Of a stretch of 24,388 nucleotides of DNA, positions 7,003-15,818 are shown piece by piece (the stretch's first letter is position 1; every line of letters starts with the position of its first letter). The stretch is taken from contig JAGORP010000021.1 of NCBI GenBank assembly GCA_018062725.1, positions 1 through 24,388 on the forward strand, given 5' to 3'. The DNA comes from Flavobacterium sp. GTDB lineage: Bacteria; Bacteroidota; Bacteroidia; Flavobacteriales; Flavobacteriaceae. A program made the translations under genes and the position numbers. The notes beneath the pieces were generated by a model. That model ran no database searches. It was not told the DNA's origin and saw nothing but the letters and a program-made list of their open reading frames with translations.

Positions 7003-7035
7003 AAAAAAAGAGGCCTTTCATTTAGACCTCTTTTA
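7003..7035. terminator. Bidirectional terminator between the regulator gene and the T9SS cassette
   Basis: AAAAAGAGGCCT (about 7005-7016) pairs with AGACCTCTTTT (7024-7034) around a 7-base loop, with A- and T-runs outside. On the plus strand one pair is a C-A mismatch; on the minus strand the same position is a G-T wobble, so it should work better for the minus-strand operon ending at 7057. It closely resembles the terminator at 5607-5638. Confidence 0.75.
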
Positions 7036-7056
7036 TATTTCCATAGTGATTGCCGA

Positions 7057-9162
7057 TTATAAATCTTTAATTACAAATTCACTTCTACGATTTAATTCAT
7101 GTTGTTCTTCCGAACAAGATTCTTCGTTGGCACATTTTACCACCGGTTGACTCTCACCATATCCTTTGGCGTTAATTCTATTGGCACTAATTCCTTTGTC
7201 AATGAAATAATCACGGGTCGATTGCGCTCTGTTTTCCGACAGGATCCTATTGTAGGTTTTGCCCCCACGAATATCGGTATGAGAACCGATTTCCACAATC
7301 ATATCCGGATACTTATTCATCAAGCCAATCACTTTATCCAAAATTGGTTTAGAATCTCTTCTGATGTACCATAAATCATAATCGAAATAGATTGGTTCGG
7401 TTTTAATTACCAATTTATCTTTTTCCTCCACTACATCTTGTTCTTTAGCCAAAATCTCTTTTACTTTCTCTTTTTTCTTGGCTTCTTTGGCTTTCTTTTC
7501 TTGTTCGGCAACAAGTTTTTCTTCTTCAAGCGCTTTCTCTTTCGCTGCTTTTTCGGCTTTTTTCTGTTCTGTTATCGCAATAGCTTCTTCTTCCTGGATT
7601 TTCGCCAACGACTTCAATTCCATAGAAGCTTCGTTTATTTTCTTTCTGTCTTTTTGAAGCGTTAAAGTTCGCTCGTCTTCGGTATACCCATCTTTCGAGG
7701 CTTTCACCACATATCCTTTTTCACATTCTACCGTGAAATTGAATTTTCCATCAGCACCAACCACCACTTTTTGAATGTCTTTTTTACTGATAAAATCAAA
7801 CAATGCCACTTGCGCTCCTTCCAATGGAAGTTTTGTATCTACATCCGTGATTGTTCCTGCAATATATTGCATACAATCTTCCACAATTAACGGTTTGGTC
7901 TCGAGAATGGAATAAATATCATCACTTCCTTTTCCGCCTTTTCTGTTCGAAGAAAAATATCCTTCTTTGGTGTCTGAATCAATCGCAAAAGCGAAATCAT
8001 CCACTCCGGTGTTAATTGGAAGTCCAACGTTAATGGGTTTGGTATAATTTCCACCATTAATATCCGAAACAAAAACATCTAACGAACCAAAACCTTCATG
8101 CCCGTTGGAAGAGAAATATAATTTTCCATCTTTTGAAACAAATGGAAATTGTTCTCTACGGTTGGTATTGATTTTGTCACCCAAATTTTTTGGAGTTCCA
8201 AAACTACCGCCATTTACCTCAACCGAATAAATATCGAAAGAGCCTAAACTTCCTGGCATATCGGATGCAAAATACAATGTTTTGCCATCAGGGCTTAATG
8301 CTGGATGCGCCACCGAATAATCTGGATTGTTGATGGGTAACGAAATAATGTTGGTCCATTTCCCCTCTACCATTTCCGCTTTGTAAATTTGAAGCACCGA
8401 AACTTTCGCTTTGTTTTTATCTCTTTTCCCGTTCTTTTTGGTGAAATTTCTAGTGAAATACATGGTTTTACCATCAGCCGTAAAAATCGGAGTAGCATCG
8501 TGCATTTTGGTGTTGACCGCATCCGAAAAATAACTCACAATAGAATCTTTTGCATTGATGTTTGTCAAAGGAATCGACAGCACATTCAAATAGCCTTCAT
8601 TATTCCATTTGTACACCTTATCCATCATGCTAAGTTCCTTTTTCACCCCAGCAAAAACGAATGTATCGTTGTAATTCGTTCCCCCAAATTCGGAATTAGC
8701 AGTATTCACTTCTAAATTTTTGATTTTAAATCGTTCTCCAATAGCCGTTACATTTTCTAAGGTCTTCAAATCACTTTCAAAATTATTCAAAGCTTGGGTA
8801 TTCCCAGATTTTGCCAAATAATCTTTAGTCATTTGATTCGCTTCTGCATAATTGGCTGTCGCTTTTAACGATTGTGCAAAACGAAAATAATAGTCGGCTG
8901 GTAAATCCTTACTAAAGTTTTTGACTAAAAAGCGATAATATTTTTGGGCACTTTTTAAATCATTCGTAAAATAATAGCAATCGGCTATGTTTTGAATCAC
9001 TTCTTTCGAACGATTATTTTCGACAGCATTTTCATACAATGGTAATGCTTCGCTATAATACGTTCGTTCAAAATATTTCTTGGCGCGATCTAAGTCGGTT
9101 TCTTGAGCATTAGTAATTTGAAAGGCAAACACTAATAATATAGATAGTAAAACTTTTTTCAT
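7057..9162 (-). CDS. PorE-like TPR/PD40/OmpA-domain outer-membrane protein
   Basis: A 701-residue protein from the ATG at 9162; an in-frame ATG at 9198 would overlap the upstream gene and put hydrophilic residues before the signal peptide, so it is rejected. Domain order: signal peptide (MKKVLLSILLVFAFQITNAQ); TPR helices about 22-120; PD40/WD40-like beta-propeller about 220-420 with repeated S-P-D-G-K-T-L-Y-F-A-S-D and S-K-D-G-K-L-Y-F-S-S-N units; a carboxypeptidase-regulatory-like fold about 431-510; a Lys/Glu coiled coil about 520-585; and an OmpA C-terminal peptidoglycan-binding domain about 590-700, with the H-T-D630 and N-R645 pair. This is the architecture of PorE (PG1058) of the T9SS. 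It follows porP by 10 bases in one operon. Whether it is the core PorE or a paralogue devoted to the neighbouring adhesin cannot be told here. Confidence 0.93.
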   Translation of the reverse strand: MKKVLLSILLVFAFQITNAQETDLDRAKKYFERTYYSEALPLYENAVENNRSKEVIQNIADCYYFTNDLKSAQKYYRFLVKNFSKDLPADYYFRFAQSLKATANYAEANQMTKDYLAKSGNTQALNNFESDLKTLENVTAIGERFKIKNLEVNTANSEFGGTNYNDTFVFAGVKKELSMMDKVYKWNNEGYLNVLSIPLTNINAKDSIVSYFSDAVNTKMHDATPIFTADGKTMYFTRNFTKKNGKRDKNKAKVSVLQIYKAEMVEGKWTNIISLPINNPDYSVAHPALSPDGKTLYFASDMPGSLGSFDIYSVEVNGGSFGTPKNLGDKINTNRREQFPFVSKDGKLYFSSNGHEGFGSLDVFVSDINGGNYTKPINVGLPINTGVDDFAFAIDSDTKEGYFSSNRKGGKGSDDIYSILETKPLIVEDCMQYIAGTITDVDTKLPLEGAQVALFDFISKKDIQKVVVGADGKFNFTVECEKGYVVKASKDGYTEDERTLTLQKDRKKINEASMELKSLAKIQEEEAIAITEQKKAEKAAKEKALEEEKLVAEQEKKAKEAKKKEKVKEILAKEQDVVEEKDKLVIKTEPIYFDYDLWYIRRDSKPILDKVIGLMNKYPDMIVEIGSHTDIRGGKTYNRILSENRAQSTRDYFIDKGISANRINAKGYGESQPVVKCANEESCSEEQHELNRRSEFVIKDL

Positions 9163-9172
9163 AATGCAACTT

Positions 9173-10108
9173 TTAGAAGAATCGTGGCGATTTGTCATAT
9201 CCTTTACCTAATAAATCCAAATTAAATAATAAGAACACTTCGTGAGTTCCTGAATTAAACTGACCCAAATTTGACAACGTATGATCGTAGGCATATCCAA
9301 TTTTTAGGTTTTTTGTGGCATTGATTGCCATTAAACCACTGACCGAATCATCAATTCTATAGGCAGCCCCCAATTCAAATCGGTTATTATACAGCACATT
9401 GGCTGAAACATCTACCGTAACTGGTGAACCTTTAGCAAATTTTGCCATAGCTGCTGGTTTCAATTTAAACATATCGCTCAATTGAAACACATATCCCGCG
9501 GTGGTAAAAAAGTGCATTTCTTCCGATCCTAAAGCGTTAATTCCTTGACGCTCTTCGATGTGTTTTGTAGGCAACAAATTAGGCACCGATAATCCGATAT
9601 AATACTTATCAGTAAAATAGAACGCTCCTGCTCCCACATTGGGTTTAAAAACGTTGATATTTTGATTAAAAGCCTCATCAGTAGTGGTATTACCACTCTC
9701 TAATTGAAATCCGTTAAAATTGGTGGTCATATTGGTAAATCCGGCTTTCATACCAAAAGAAAGTCTATGACTGCCTTCAAACTGAAGGATATAAGCAAAA
9801 TCGGCATAGATGTTATTTTCTTTTTTGGCGCCGTCACCAATATCATCTGAAATGACCGACAATCCCAATTCGATTTTCTTATTTACAGGCATGTGTGCAA
9901 ATGCGGTTAATGTTTTAGGGCCTCCAACAGCACCCACCCATTGAGTTCTATATAAAGCTCCCAAATCAAGTACCGATTGTTTTGCGGTCGCATAAGCAGG
10001 ATTCACGACACTCATATTGTACATGTAATGGGTATATTGTGGATCTTGCTGTGCAAAAGTTGTATGTGTAATTAGGAATAAACCTAATAATGCTACTATT
10101 TTTTTCAT
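9173..10108 (-). CDS. Type IX secretion system membrane protein, PorP/SprF family
   Basis: A 311-residue outer-membrane beta-barrel protein. It has a signal peptide (MKKIVALLGLFLITHTTFAQ) followed by the family hallmark Q-D-P-Q-Y-T-H-Y-M-Y-N-x-x-x-V-N-P-A-Y-A at the mature N-terminus, then alternating hydrophobic strands to the C-terminal F-F. In Flavobacterium johnsoniae, SprF is needed for export or surface anchoring of the neighbouring adhesin SprB, and PorP/SprF proteins are generally encoded next to T9SS clients carrying type B C-terminal signals. Here the client is directly upstream, with a 26-base gap, and the PorE-like protein is directly downstream. The tandem arrangement supports a dedicated role for this adhesin, which is an inference from known pairs. 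Confidence 0.94.
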   Translation of the reverse strand: MKKIVALLGLFLITHTTFAQQDPQYTHYMYNMSVVNPAYATAKQSVLDLGALYRTQWVGAVGGPKTLTAFAHMPVNKKIELGLSVISDDIGDGAKKENNIYADFAYILQFEGSHRLSFGMKAGFTNMTTNFNGFQLESGNTTTDEAFNQNINVFKPNVGAGAFYFTDKYYIGLSVPNLLPTKHIEERQGINALGSEEMHFFTTAGYVFQLSDMFKLKPAAMAKFAKGSPVTVDVSANVLYNNRFELGAAYRIDDSVSGLMAINATKNLKIGYAYDHTLSNLGQFNSGTHEVFLLFNLDLLGKGYDKSPRFF

Positions 10109-10134
10109 CTAAATTGTATTTTGATAGGTTTATC

Positions 10135-13100
10135 TTATTTGTTTAAGTACAAGCGACCTTGTTTTGCTGGTCTGTTGTCTTTATTAAAGTTAATGACATA
10201 AAAATAAACTCCGTTTGGTGCTGTACCATCTATTAGGTTGGTAGTTGTCGAGTTATTCCCGTTCCAATCTTTTGTCTTGTTTCCTTCAAATAAAAGTTTC
10301 CCGTATCTATTATAGATTTCGATTGTATAATTTGGATATAAAAATTCGATATCTGGAATATGGAAGGTATCGTTGATCCCGTCTCCGTTAGGTGAAAACC
10401 CATCTGGGATGTAAAAACCATAATCTTCAGGTGTTTCATTACAATCGGTTAAAGTGACCGTAACCGCTGTTCCGTTTGCCGATTGACATCCGCTGCCAGA
10501 AGTAGTATAACCATAATAAGTGGCCCCTTCTGTTAAAACCGTTGTTAAAGGAAGTACTGTTCCGCCTGTCATAGCATCATACCAAATCACCGTCCCTCCA
10601 GAAGTTGTATTATTTGATAATTGTTGTAATGTTGGATTATCAGCACCACAGAAATTTTGCCCGTTTGAATTCAATACAGGGGGCGCAACAATTTCAACCG
10701 TAACCACATTAGCACTTCTAGAAGAACTACAACCATTAACACTATTCACCTCTTCTACATAATACGTTCCGCTCACTAAAACGGTTGATACTGCTAAAGA
10801 AGTAGTACTTGCTAACGAATTATACCAATTGTATTGCGTCCCATTTGGCACTAAATTGGCAACGGTAGCATTGTCTGTTTCACAGAAAGATTGATTGGCT
10901 GTTGTTGGCGCCACTGGAATTGGATTTATGGTAAAATTTGCAGCAACATTAGAGGTACAACCATTTAACGTTATTACCACTTCATATATTCCTGTTGCAG
11001 TTGGTATGATTTGTGGATTAGTTTCACCAATTAATATACCTCCATTAAAATACCATTGGTAAGTAGCAGCTGAAACAACAAAATTTGAAGGCGTAACTGT
11101 TAAAGTCGCCGTTTCCCCTTGACATATCGTATTATCGGCATCGGATGAAGAAATCGTTGCTAACGGAAGTGGATTTACCACAAAACTAGTGGATAAAACC
11201 AATGGACAACCGTTTAAACTTATTGTTACTTCGTAAGTCCCTGAAGCCGTTACTGGAATCGAATTAGTAGATGCTCCTGGAATTACCACAGTATTTAATG
11301 TCCAAACATAAGTAGCCGCTGTCGCAATAAAATTGGTTGGATTCACCGTTAACGTAGCTGCTTCATTAGCACAAATTGTATTATCCGCATCGGAAGAAAC
11401 TAAAGTTGCAATTGGATTAGGATTGATCACAAATGAATCGGAAACACCTGAAACAATTACGCCACATGAATTTCCAGTATTAGTCAAATCAGTGATTTGA
11501 ATGGTTGTTGTCCCCGTATTGATTAACAAGGCTGCAGGAATATTGAACGTAGCGCTTCCTGAAGTTACTGGTACTGAAACCATATTATTTATAGCGTTAT
11601 TCGCTCCTGATAAATCATACTCAAAATTAACATTGGTTAAGGTTCCCAATCCTGTAATGGTAACCGGAACATCTTGTCCTTCACATGCATCTGCAACTGT
11701 TATCGCTAATGCTGGAACAACTGGTAAAGGCAATACTTCAAAGGAACCTGAAATAGTTACCGGCCCCGTACAGGTTGTCGTATTATTTGTTATACTTACT
11801 ATTGAACAAGTAGTCGTACCGGCATTCGCTAATAAACCACCAGGAATTGAAAAACTCGATGTCCCTCCCGTGATTGTAATTACAGCAGTTTGAGTTGTTG
11901 TCGTATTTGCGCCTAATAAATTATACATAATGGTATAACTTCCATCCGCCAAGGGAGCCAAATTTGATAAATTAACCGTATTTGCGTTATTTTGACAAAC
12001 ATTTGCAGCTGCAAAAGTTGCATTTGTAATTTGTGGGGTTGGATTAACAATCACTGTATCCATAATTACGGGTACTGGATTCACACAAATTCCTAAAGCT
12101 GATGCTGCTACAATATTGGTAACAGAAACCGTAAATGTTCCTACAGATTGAAAATTAGCATTGGGCACGTTAAATGTTGCTACTCCACCTGTAAAAGTAA
12201 CCGGAATCGTTATTGGTGTCACTTGTCCTGAAACAATATATGTCACATTATAAGTTCCATTCGGAATTAACACTGGTGTTTGGGTAATCGTTGCAGTATA
12301 AACAGCTGTTGCTATTTGATCTTGACAAATATCTGGCGAAACATTTAATGTAATTCCGGTGTAATCAACAGGATCTTCAATAGTTACGGTAACTGTTGCA
12401 TTTTCAATAGTACAAATTGGATTACTTGGTCTTACTTCATAGGTAAAAGTATACGTACCAGCTCCTAAAGTATTGTATATGTTTTGAACATTTATAAAGG
12501 AATCGGAAATCGTCGTTAATTCATTAGTCCCACTATTCTCGTCCCAACTTCCACCTGGATCTTCCCCTGTTAAAAGCGAAAATAAATTTAAGTTGGTATA
12601 AGCAGCAAAACCATCTGAACTACAAATTTCAAGGTTATTGGGCGTACCAGGTTCAGCAGGTGGAAATACCGTTAGAAAAGCCGAAGTACTGTTAGGCGGA
12701 CAGGTTCCAATAGCAGGTAATGTATAGGAAAACTGATACGTTGTTCCTACAGTTACATTAAAACTACTTGGATTAATTGTACTACCAGAAACAGGAGTGC
12801 CTGTAGTTACATTAAACCAATTACCATTAAATTGGGGACCAGGTTGTATGGCACCATTAAAAAGTTGAAATAAGTTATAACTGGATTCGTCACCACATAC
12901 CACACCATTAGGTCCAGGATTACCAGCATAACCCCCAACAATAACTGTAATTACTGAAGTATTATCAACACAACCAGGAACTCCAGTCACGGTATAGGTA
13001 TAGGTGTAAACGCCACTTTCGCCTATTTGCCACACATTTAAAATTCCAGTTAAGGGATTTAGTCCACCAGATAACAAATCATCTGTCCATGTTCCTCCTG

Positions 13101-13293
13101 GTACAGGTACTCCACCCAAAAGAGCATACAAGTTTACCGTTTGATTGGCTGGATCAGGAATATTACAAATCGTAATGGAATTATCCGAACCGGCACATTG
13201 TGCTTGTAACGAGTTTGAAAAAAATAAAGAGGTTAGAAATAAGAAGAAACTGAACAAACACGTCTTCCTAGAAAAGGGTAGATTTCTATTCAT
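10135..13293 (-). CDS. Large secreted adhesin-like protein with T9SS type B (gliding motility-associated) C-terminal domain
   Basis: A 1052-residue protein with an N-terminal signal peptide (hydrophobic core about 10-28, cleavage near L-Q-A-Q-C at 29-33). The mature region is rich in Thr, Asn, Ser, Val and Gly and built of Ig/PKD-like beta modules: several distinct ones up to about residue 416, two of about 103 residues (417-519 and 520-623), two of 83 residues (624-706 and 707-789), and further related modules up to about 950. The C-terminus (about 958-1052) has Y-I-P-D-G-F-S-P-N-G-D-G-I-N-D-T-F and later N-G-V-Y-F-Y-V-I, the signature of the gliding motility-associated C-terminal domain that directs T9SS export. 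It heads the minus-strand operon with PorP/SprF. A role in adhesion or gliding, as for SprB, is likely but unproven. Confidence 0.93.
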   Translation of the reverse strand: MNRNLPFSRKTCLFSFFLFLTSLFFSNSLQAQCAGSDNSITICNIPDPANQTVNLYALLGGVPVPGGTWTDDLLSGGLNPLTGILNVWQIGESGVYTYTYTVTGVPGCVDNTSVITVIVGGYAGNPGPNGVVCGDESSYNLFQLFNGAIQPGPQFNGNWFNVTTGTPVSGSTINPSSFNVTVGTTYQFSYTLPAIGTCPPNSTSAFLTVFPPAEPGTPNNLEICSSDGFAAYTNLNLFSLLTGEDPGGSWDENSGTNELTTISDSFINVQNIYNTLGAGTYTFTYEVRPSNPICTIENATVTVTIEDPVDYTGITLNVSPDICQDQIATAVYTATITQTPVLIPNGTYNVTYIVSGQVTPITIPVTFTGGVATFNVPNANFQSVGTFTVSVTNIVAASALGICVNPVPVIMDTVIVNPTPQITNATFAAANVCQNNANTVNLSNLAPLADGSYTIMYNLLGANTTTTQTAVITITGGTSSFSIPGGLLANAGTTTCSIVSITNNTTTCTGPVTISGSFEVLPLPVVPALAITVADACEGQDVPVTITGLGTLTNVNFEYDLSGANNAINNMVSVPVTSGSATFNIPAALLINTGTTTIQITDLTNTGNSCGVIVSGVSDSFVINPNPIATLVSSDADNTICANEAATLTVNPTNFIATAATYVWTLNTVVIPGASTNSIPVTASGTYEVTISLNGCPLVLSTSFVVNPLPLATISSSDADNTICQGETATLTVTPSNFVVSAATYQWYFNGGILIGETNPQIIPTATGIYEVVITLNGCTSNVAANFTINPIPVAPTTANQSFCETDNATVANLVPNGTQYNWYNSLASTTSLAVSTVLVSGTYYVEEVNSVNGCSSSRSANVVTVEIVAPPVLNSNGQNFCGADNPTLQQLSNNTTSGGTVIWYDAMTGGTVLPLTTVLTEGATYYGYTTSGSGCQSANGTAVTVTLTDCNETPEDYGFYIPDGFSPNGDGINDTFHIPDIEFLYPNYTIEIYNRYGKLLFEGNKTKDWNGNNSTTTNLIDGTAPNGVYFYVINFNKDNRPAKQGRLYLNK
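10927..11424 (-). repeat. Two tandem 83-residue modules in the adhesin
   Basis: Residues 624-706 and 707-789 align without gaps in period. Each starts N-P-x-P-(I/L)-A-T, contains S-S-D-A-D-N-T-I-C, then A-T-L-T-V-x-P-(T/S)-N-F and ends with Y-E-V-x-I-(S/T)-L-N-G-C. A third N-P-I-P at 790 begins a diverged copy. The modules are Ig/PKD-like, each with two conserved Cys. The DNA has diverged enough that recent slippage is not obvious. Confidence 0.8.
11425..12045 (-). repeat. Two tandem modules of about 103 residues in the adhesin
   Basis: Residues 417-519 and 520-623 share an order of landmarks. Each has a proline-rich entry, A-x-x-A-x-x-C, a stretch ending in Y-(N/D)-L-(L/S)-G-A-N, a (S/A)-(S/T)-F-(S/N)-I-P-x-x-L-L segment, T-G-T-T-T or A-G-T-T-T, then a short x-x-T-N-x-x-x-x-C and a G-S-F or D-S-F strand. 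The resemblance is clear at protein level but less exact than in the 83-residue pair. Confidence 0.6.
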
Positions 13294-13335
13294 ATTTTTG
13301 GGATAAATTTTCTATAAAAATAGAAATATGAAGTT

Positions 13336-13436
13336 TTGTTAATAACTTTTAACAGAATAATCGACAAAACCCTATTAATTCCCGACAAACAACACTTGCT
13401 TCTCCTTAAATTTAGTTAGAAACATTGTTAATAACT
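13336..13436 (+). repeat. Duplicated 12-mer TTGTTAATAACT upstream of the adhesin operon
   Basis: The 12-mer TTGTTAATAACT occurs at 13336-13347 and 13425-13436, in the same orientation and 89 bp apart, inside the 219 bp spacer between the adhesin start (13293) and the protease terminator. The GTTAATAAC core is nearly self-complementary, as dimeric regulator sites often are. The rest of the spacer is AT-rich; I do not see a convincing TAnnTTTG promoter box for the adhesin. Confidence 0.45.
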
Positions 13437-13450
13437 CCGTCGCAACATGT

Positions 13451-13485
13451 TAAAATTAAAAACTCCAGAGCTAACTCTGGAGTTT
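13451..13485 (-). terminator. Rho-independent terminator of the protease gene
   Basis: AAACTCCAGAG (13460-13470) and CTCTGGAGTTT (13475-13485) form a perfect 11 bp stem with a 4-base loop (CTAA). On the minus strand the stem is followed by a T-rich run (complement of 13451-13460), placing it 28 bases after the stop of the protease gene at 13513. Confidence 0.85.
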
Positions 13486-13512
13486 CATTTGTATTGATTT
13501 TTCTTACTACTT

Positions 13513-15666
13513 CTATGATTTCACCAACAGTTTTGGCTTCTTCCCAGGAATCGATTTCGGTTTTATTGTTGATGTTTTAATATCAGCTAAAACATTTACT
13601 GCTTCATCTACATATACATCTTTCGAAATAGCTTCAAACCAGTCTTTTCTCTTTTGAGAAAAAACAGCATCAGTTTTCATTAATTCTGCTTCTTCCGAAA
13701 TTGGATTCACAACTAAACCGTTTTTATATTTGGCAATTTCTTTATATTTTTTGGTCGCTTCTTCGATTGTTTTTTGTTCTTCTAAAAATTTAACTAAATT
13801 AAGACTGATGATACTTTCATCTTTTCTATCGTTAATCCATTTGGCATTTTCATCAATCAATTTAAATTGAGCGTTATCAACCAATCTTTTTTGGCTATTG
13901 GCCACCACATTTTCGAAATTCAATACTGATTTTGTTTCATTATAATGTGCTGGATCAATTTTATCCCAAGGCATTGCTTTTTTCTCGTCACGTTCTCCAA
14001 TTTTAATATACGAATATCGATCCGGGAAAGCAATATCACTAGACACGCCCTCGAGCTGTGTAGAACCTCCATTAATTCTGTAAAACTTCTGAGTAGTCGT
14101 TTTTAAAGCTCCTAAATCACCATAATTGGCACCTCCTTTGAATTGAAATTGATTCAAATCGATAACATTTTGAACAGTTCCTTTTCCATACGATTGTTTA
14201 CTTCCAATGATAACTCCTCTTTTATAATCTTGAATGGCTGCCGCGAAAATTTCTGAGGCTGAGGCTGAAAAATTATTTTGAAGGACTACAAGAGGTCCAT
14301 CCCACTGCACTTTTGGATCATGATCAAAAAGTACTTCTTTTTTTCCGTTACTTGATTTAATTTGAACAACCGGTCCTTCTTCAATAAATAAACCAGTGAT
14401 ATCAACTACTGTTTTAAGAGAGCCTCCGCCGTTATCGCGTAAATCCATTATAATTCCTTCTACGCCAGCTTTTTTCAAACGATTTACTTCTACCGCGACA
14501 TCTTTGGCTGCGTCACGATTGTCTTCGTTTTCAAAATCGATGTAAAATTTAGGCAAATAAATCAATCCGAATTTTTTACCATTTTTCTCAATAATAGAAG
14601 ATTTAGCATACGTTTCTTCAATTTCAACAATATCACGGATAAGTTTAATAATTTTTGTAGAACCATCTACTTTACGAACAGTAAGCCTTACCTCAGTACC
14701 TTTAGGTCCTTTAATTTTCTTCACTACGTCATCCAAGCGCATGCCCACTACCTCAACAGGTTCGTTGGCCCCTTGAGCTACTTTTAAAACAATATCTCCT
14801 GGTTCTAACTCTTTACCTCTCCAAGCCGGACCTCCAGAAATTAGTTCAGAAATTTCGGTGTGGTCATTCTTTTTTTGCAAGCGAGCACCAATTCCTTCTA
14901 ATTTTCCACTCATGCTAATATCAAACTTTTCTTTTTCCTCGGGAGCAAAATAAAAAGTATGGGGATCAAATTGACTTACAATAGAATTAATATATACTTC
15001 AAACCAATCGGTTCTATCCAAATCGCTTACAAATTCAAAATATTCGTCTAAATTTTTTATAGCAGATTCTCTCGATTCTTTTTCCAATTGCTCAAATGTC
15101 TTTTCTTTATAATTGGCATCTTTTGCTTTGTTTTCTTTTTCGATTTTTTGTTTATCCACCACAGAAGCTAGCGTCGATAATTTAATTTGCAAACGCCATC
15201 TGTTCTTTAATTCTGTGTAATTCTTGGCAATGGTTAATTTATCAGAATCGATATTGATACTTTCATCTGAGTTAAACTCGAATGGTTTGTCATTTAACGC
15301 TCTGTAAATCACTTTGGCTTCGTTCATTCTCTTTTGAATGCGTTCATACACCAATGTAAAGAAAGTCAAATCCCTTTCTTTAATCATATCATCTATAAGA
15401 AGTTCATAGGCTTTAAATTCTTTGATATCCGCTTCTATAAAGAAACGTTTTGAAGGATCTAAGGCGCCAACAAAATCATCATAAACTCCTTTTGAAAACG
15501 CATCATCCATGACCGCCGGATCATAATGTCCTTTCTCAATAACGTATGAAATTAAATCCAACAACACCTTGTCCTTTTCCGGATCGCTTTGAGCTTTGGG
15601 TCTAAAACTCCATAGTGTTGCACATAGTGCCACCACTAGCAATACTGCTTTATAATTCTTTTTCAT
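13513..15666 (-). CDS. Carboxy-terminal processing (tail-specific) protease, S41 family
   Basis: A periplasmic Prc/Tsp-type serine protease of about 717 residues from the ATG at 15666, which starts M-K-K-N-Y-K and leads straight into a signal/anchor segment. Upstream in-frame ATGs at 15672, 15687 and 15708 exist, but a predicted promoter at 15696-15724 leaves little or no leader for the outer two. Domains from the 15666 start: Prc N-terminal helical region about 25-240, PDZ about 250-345 (L-E-G-I-G-A-R-L), S41 catalytic core about 355-550, and the C-terminal DUF3340-like region. The catalytic Ser lies in S-A-S469-A-S-E and the Lys in Y-G-K495-G-T, aligned with the Ser/Lys dyad of E. coli Prc. 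It likely trims or degrades envelope proteins. It is monocistronic with its own terminator. Confidence 0.94.
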   Translation of the reverse strand: MKKNYKAVLLVVALCATLWSFRPKAQSDPEKDKVLLDLISYVIEKGHYDPAVMDDAFSKGVYDDFVGALDPSKRFFIEADIKEFKAYELLIDDMIKERDLTFFTLVYERIQKRMNEAKVIYRALNDKPFEFNSDESINIDSDKLTIAKNYTELKNRWRLQIKLSTLASVVDKQKIEKENKAKDANYKEKTFEQLEKESRESAIKNLDEYFEFVSDLDRTDWFEVYINSIVSQFDPHTFYFAPEEKEKFDISMSGKLEGIGARLQKKNDHTEISELISGGPAWRGKELEPGDIVLKVAQGANEPVEVVGMRLDDVVKKIKGPKGTEVRLTVRKVDGSTKIIKLIRDIVEIEETYAKSSIIEKNGKKFGLIYLPKFYIDFENEDNRDAAKDVAVEVNRLKKAGVEGIIMDLRDNGGGSLKTVVDITGLFIEEGPVVQIKSSNGKKEVLFDHDPKVQWDGPLVVLQNNFSASASEIFAAAIQDYKRGVIIGSKQSYGKGTVQNVIDLNQFQFKGGANYGDLGALKTTTQKFYRINGGSTQLEGVSSDIAFPDRYSYIKIGERDEKKAMPWDKIDPAHYNETKSVLNFENVVANSQKRLVDNAQFKLIDENAKWINDRKDESIISLNLVKFLEEQKTIEEATKKYKEIAKYKNGLVVNPISEEAELMKTDAVFSQKRKDWFEAISKDVYVDEAVNVLADIKTSTIKPKSIPGKKPKLLVKS

Positions 15667-15695
15667 AAACATCCAAATTGTATTCATACTGTTTA

Positions 15696-15724
15696 CTAAA
15701 GTACACAAAAAACCATGCCAACAA
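15696..15724 (-). promoter_or_regulatory. Predicted promoter of the S41 protease gene
   Basis: On the minus strand a TTG (15722-15724) is followed after an 18-base spacer by TACTTTAG (15696-15703), seven of eight matches to TAnnTTTG. Transcription would start about 15690, giving a leader of about 24 bases to the ATG at 15666 but essentially none to 15687, which is why the inner start is favoured. Confidence 0.45.
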
Positions 15725-15818
15725 ATAGAATTTGCTATAATTTTTTGTTAAAGACGTAAATTTAACATTTCCCAATAAATTTTCCTATTTTAGCACAAGA
15801 TAATTAGCTGCATTTTTG

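Noticed and set aside
9163..9198. Upstream ATG at 9198 extending the PorE-like protein by 12 residues
   Set aside because: It would overlap the porP gene by 26 bases and put hydrophilic residues before a normal signal peptide. The ATG at 9162 gives a clean signal sequence and a 10-base gap.
11501..11893. Long antisense open frame inside the adhesin gene
   Set aside because: It mirrors the repetitive Thr/Val/Asn codons of the adhesin and shows no protein features of its own.
15786..15793. TATTTTAG as a -7 box for surE
   Set aside because: It matches seven of eight positions, but no TTG element lies within 17-23 bases upstream, so the promoter remains unassigned.
15816..15818. TTG start codon for surE one codon before the ATG
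   Set aside because: The immediately following ATG at 15819 gives the standard SurE N-terminus, so there is no reason to invoke the rare start.
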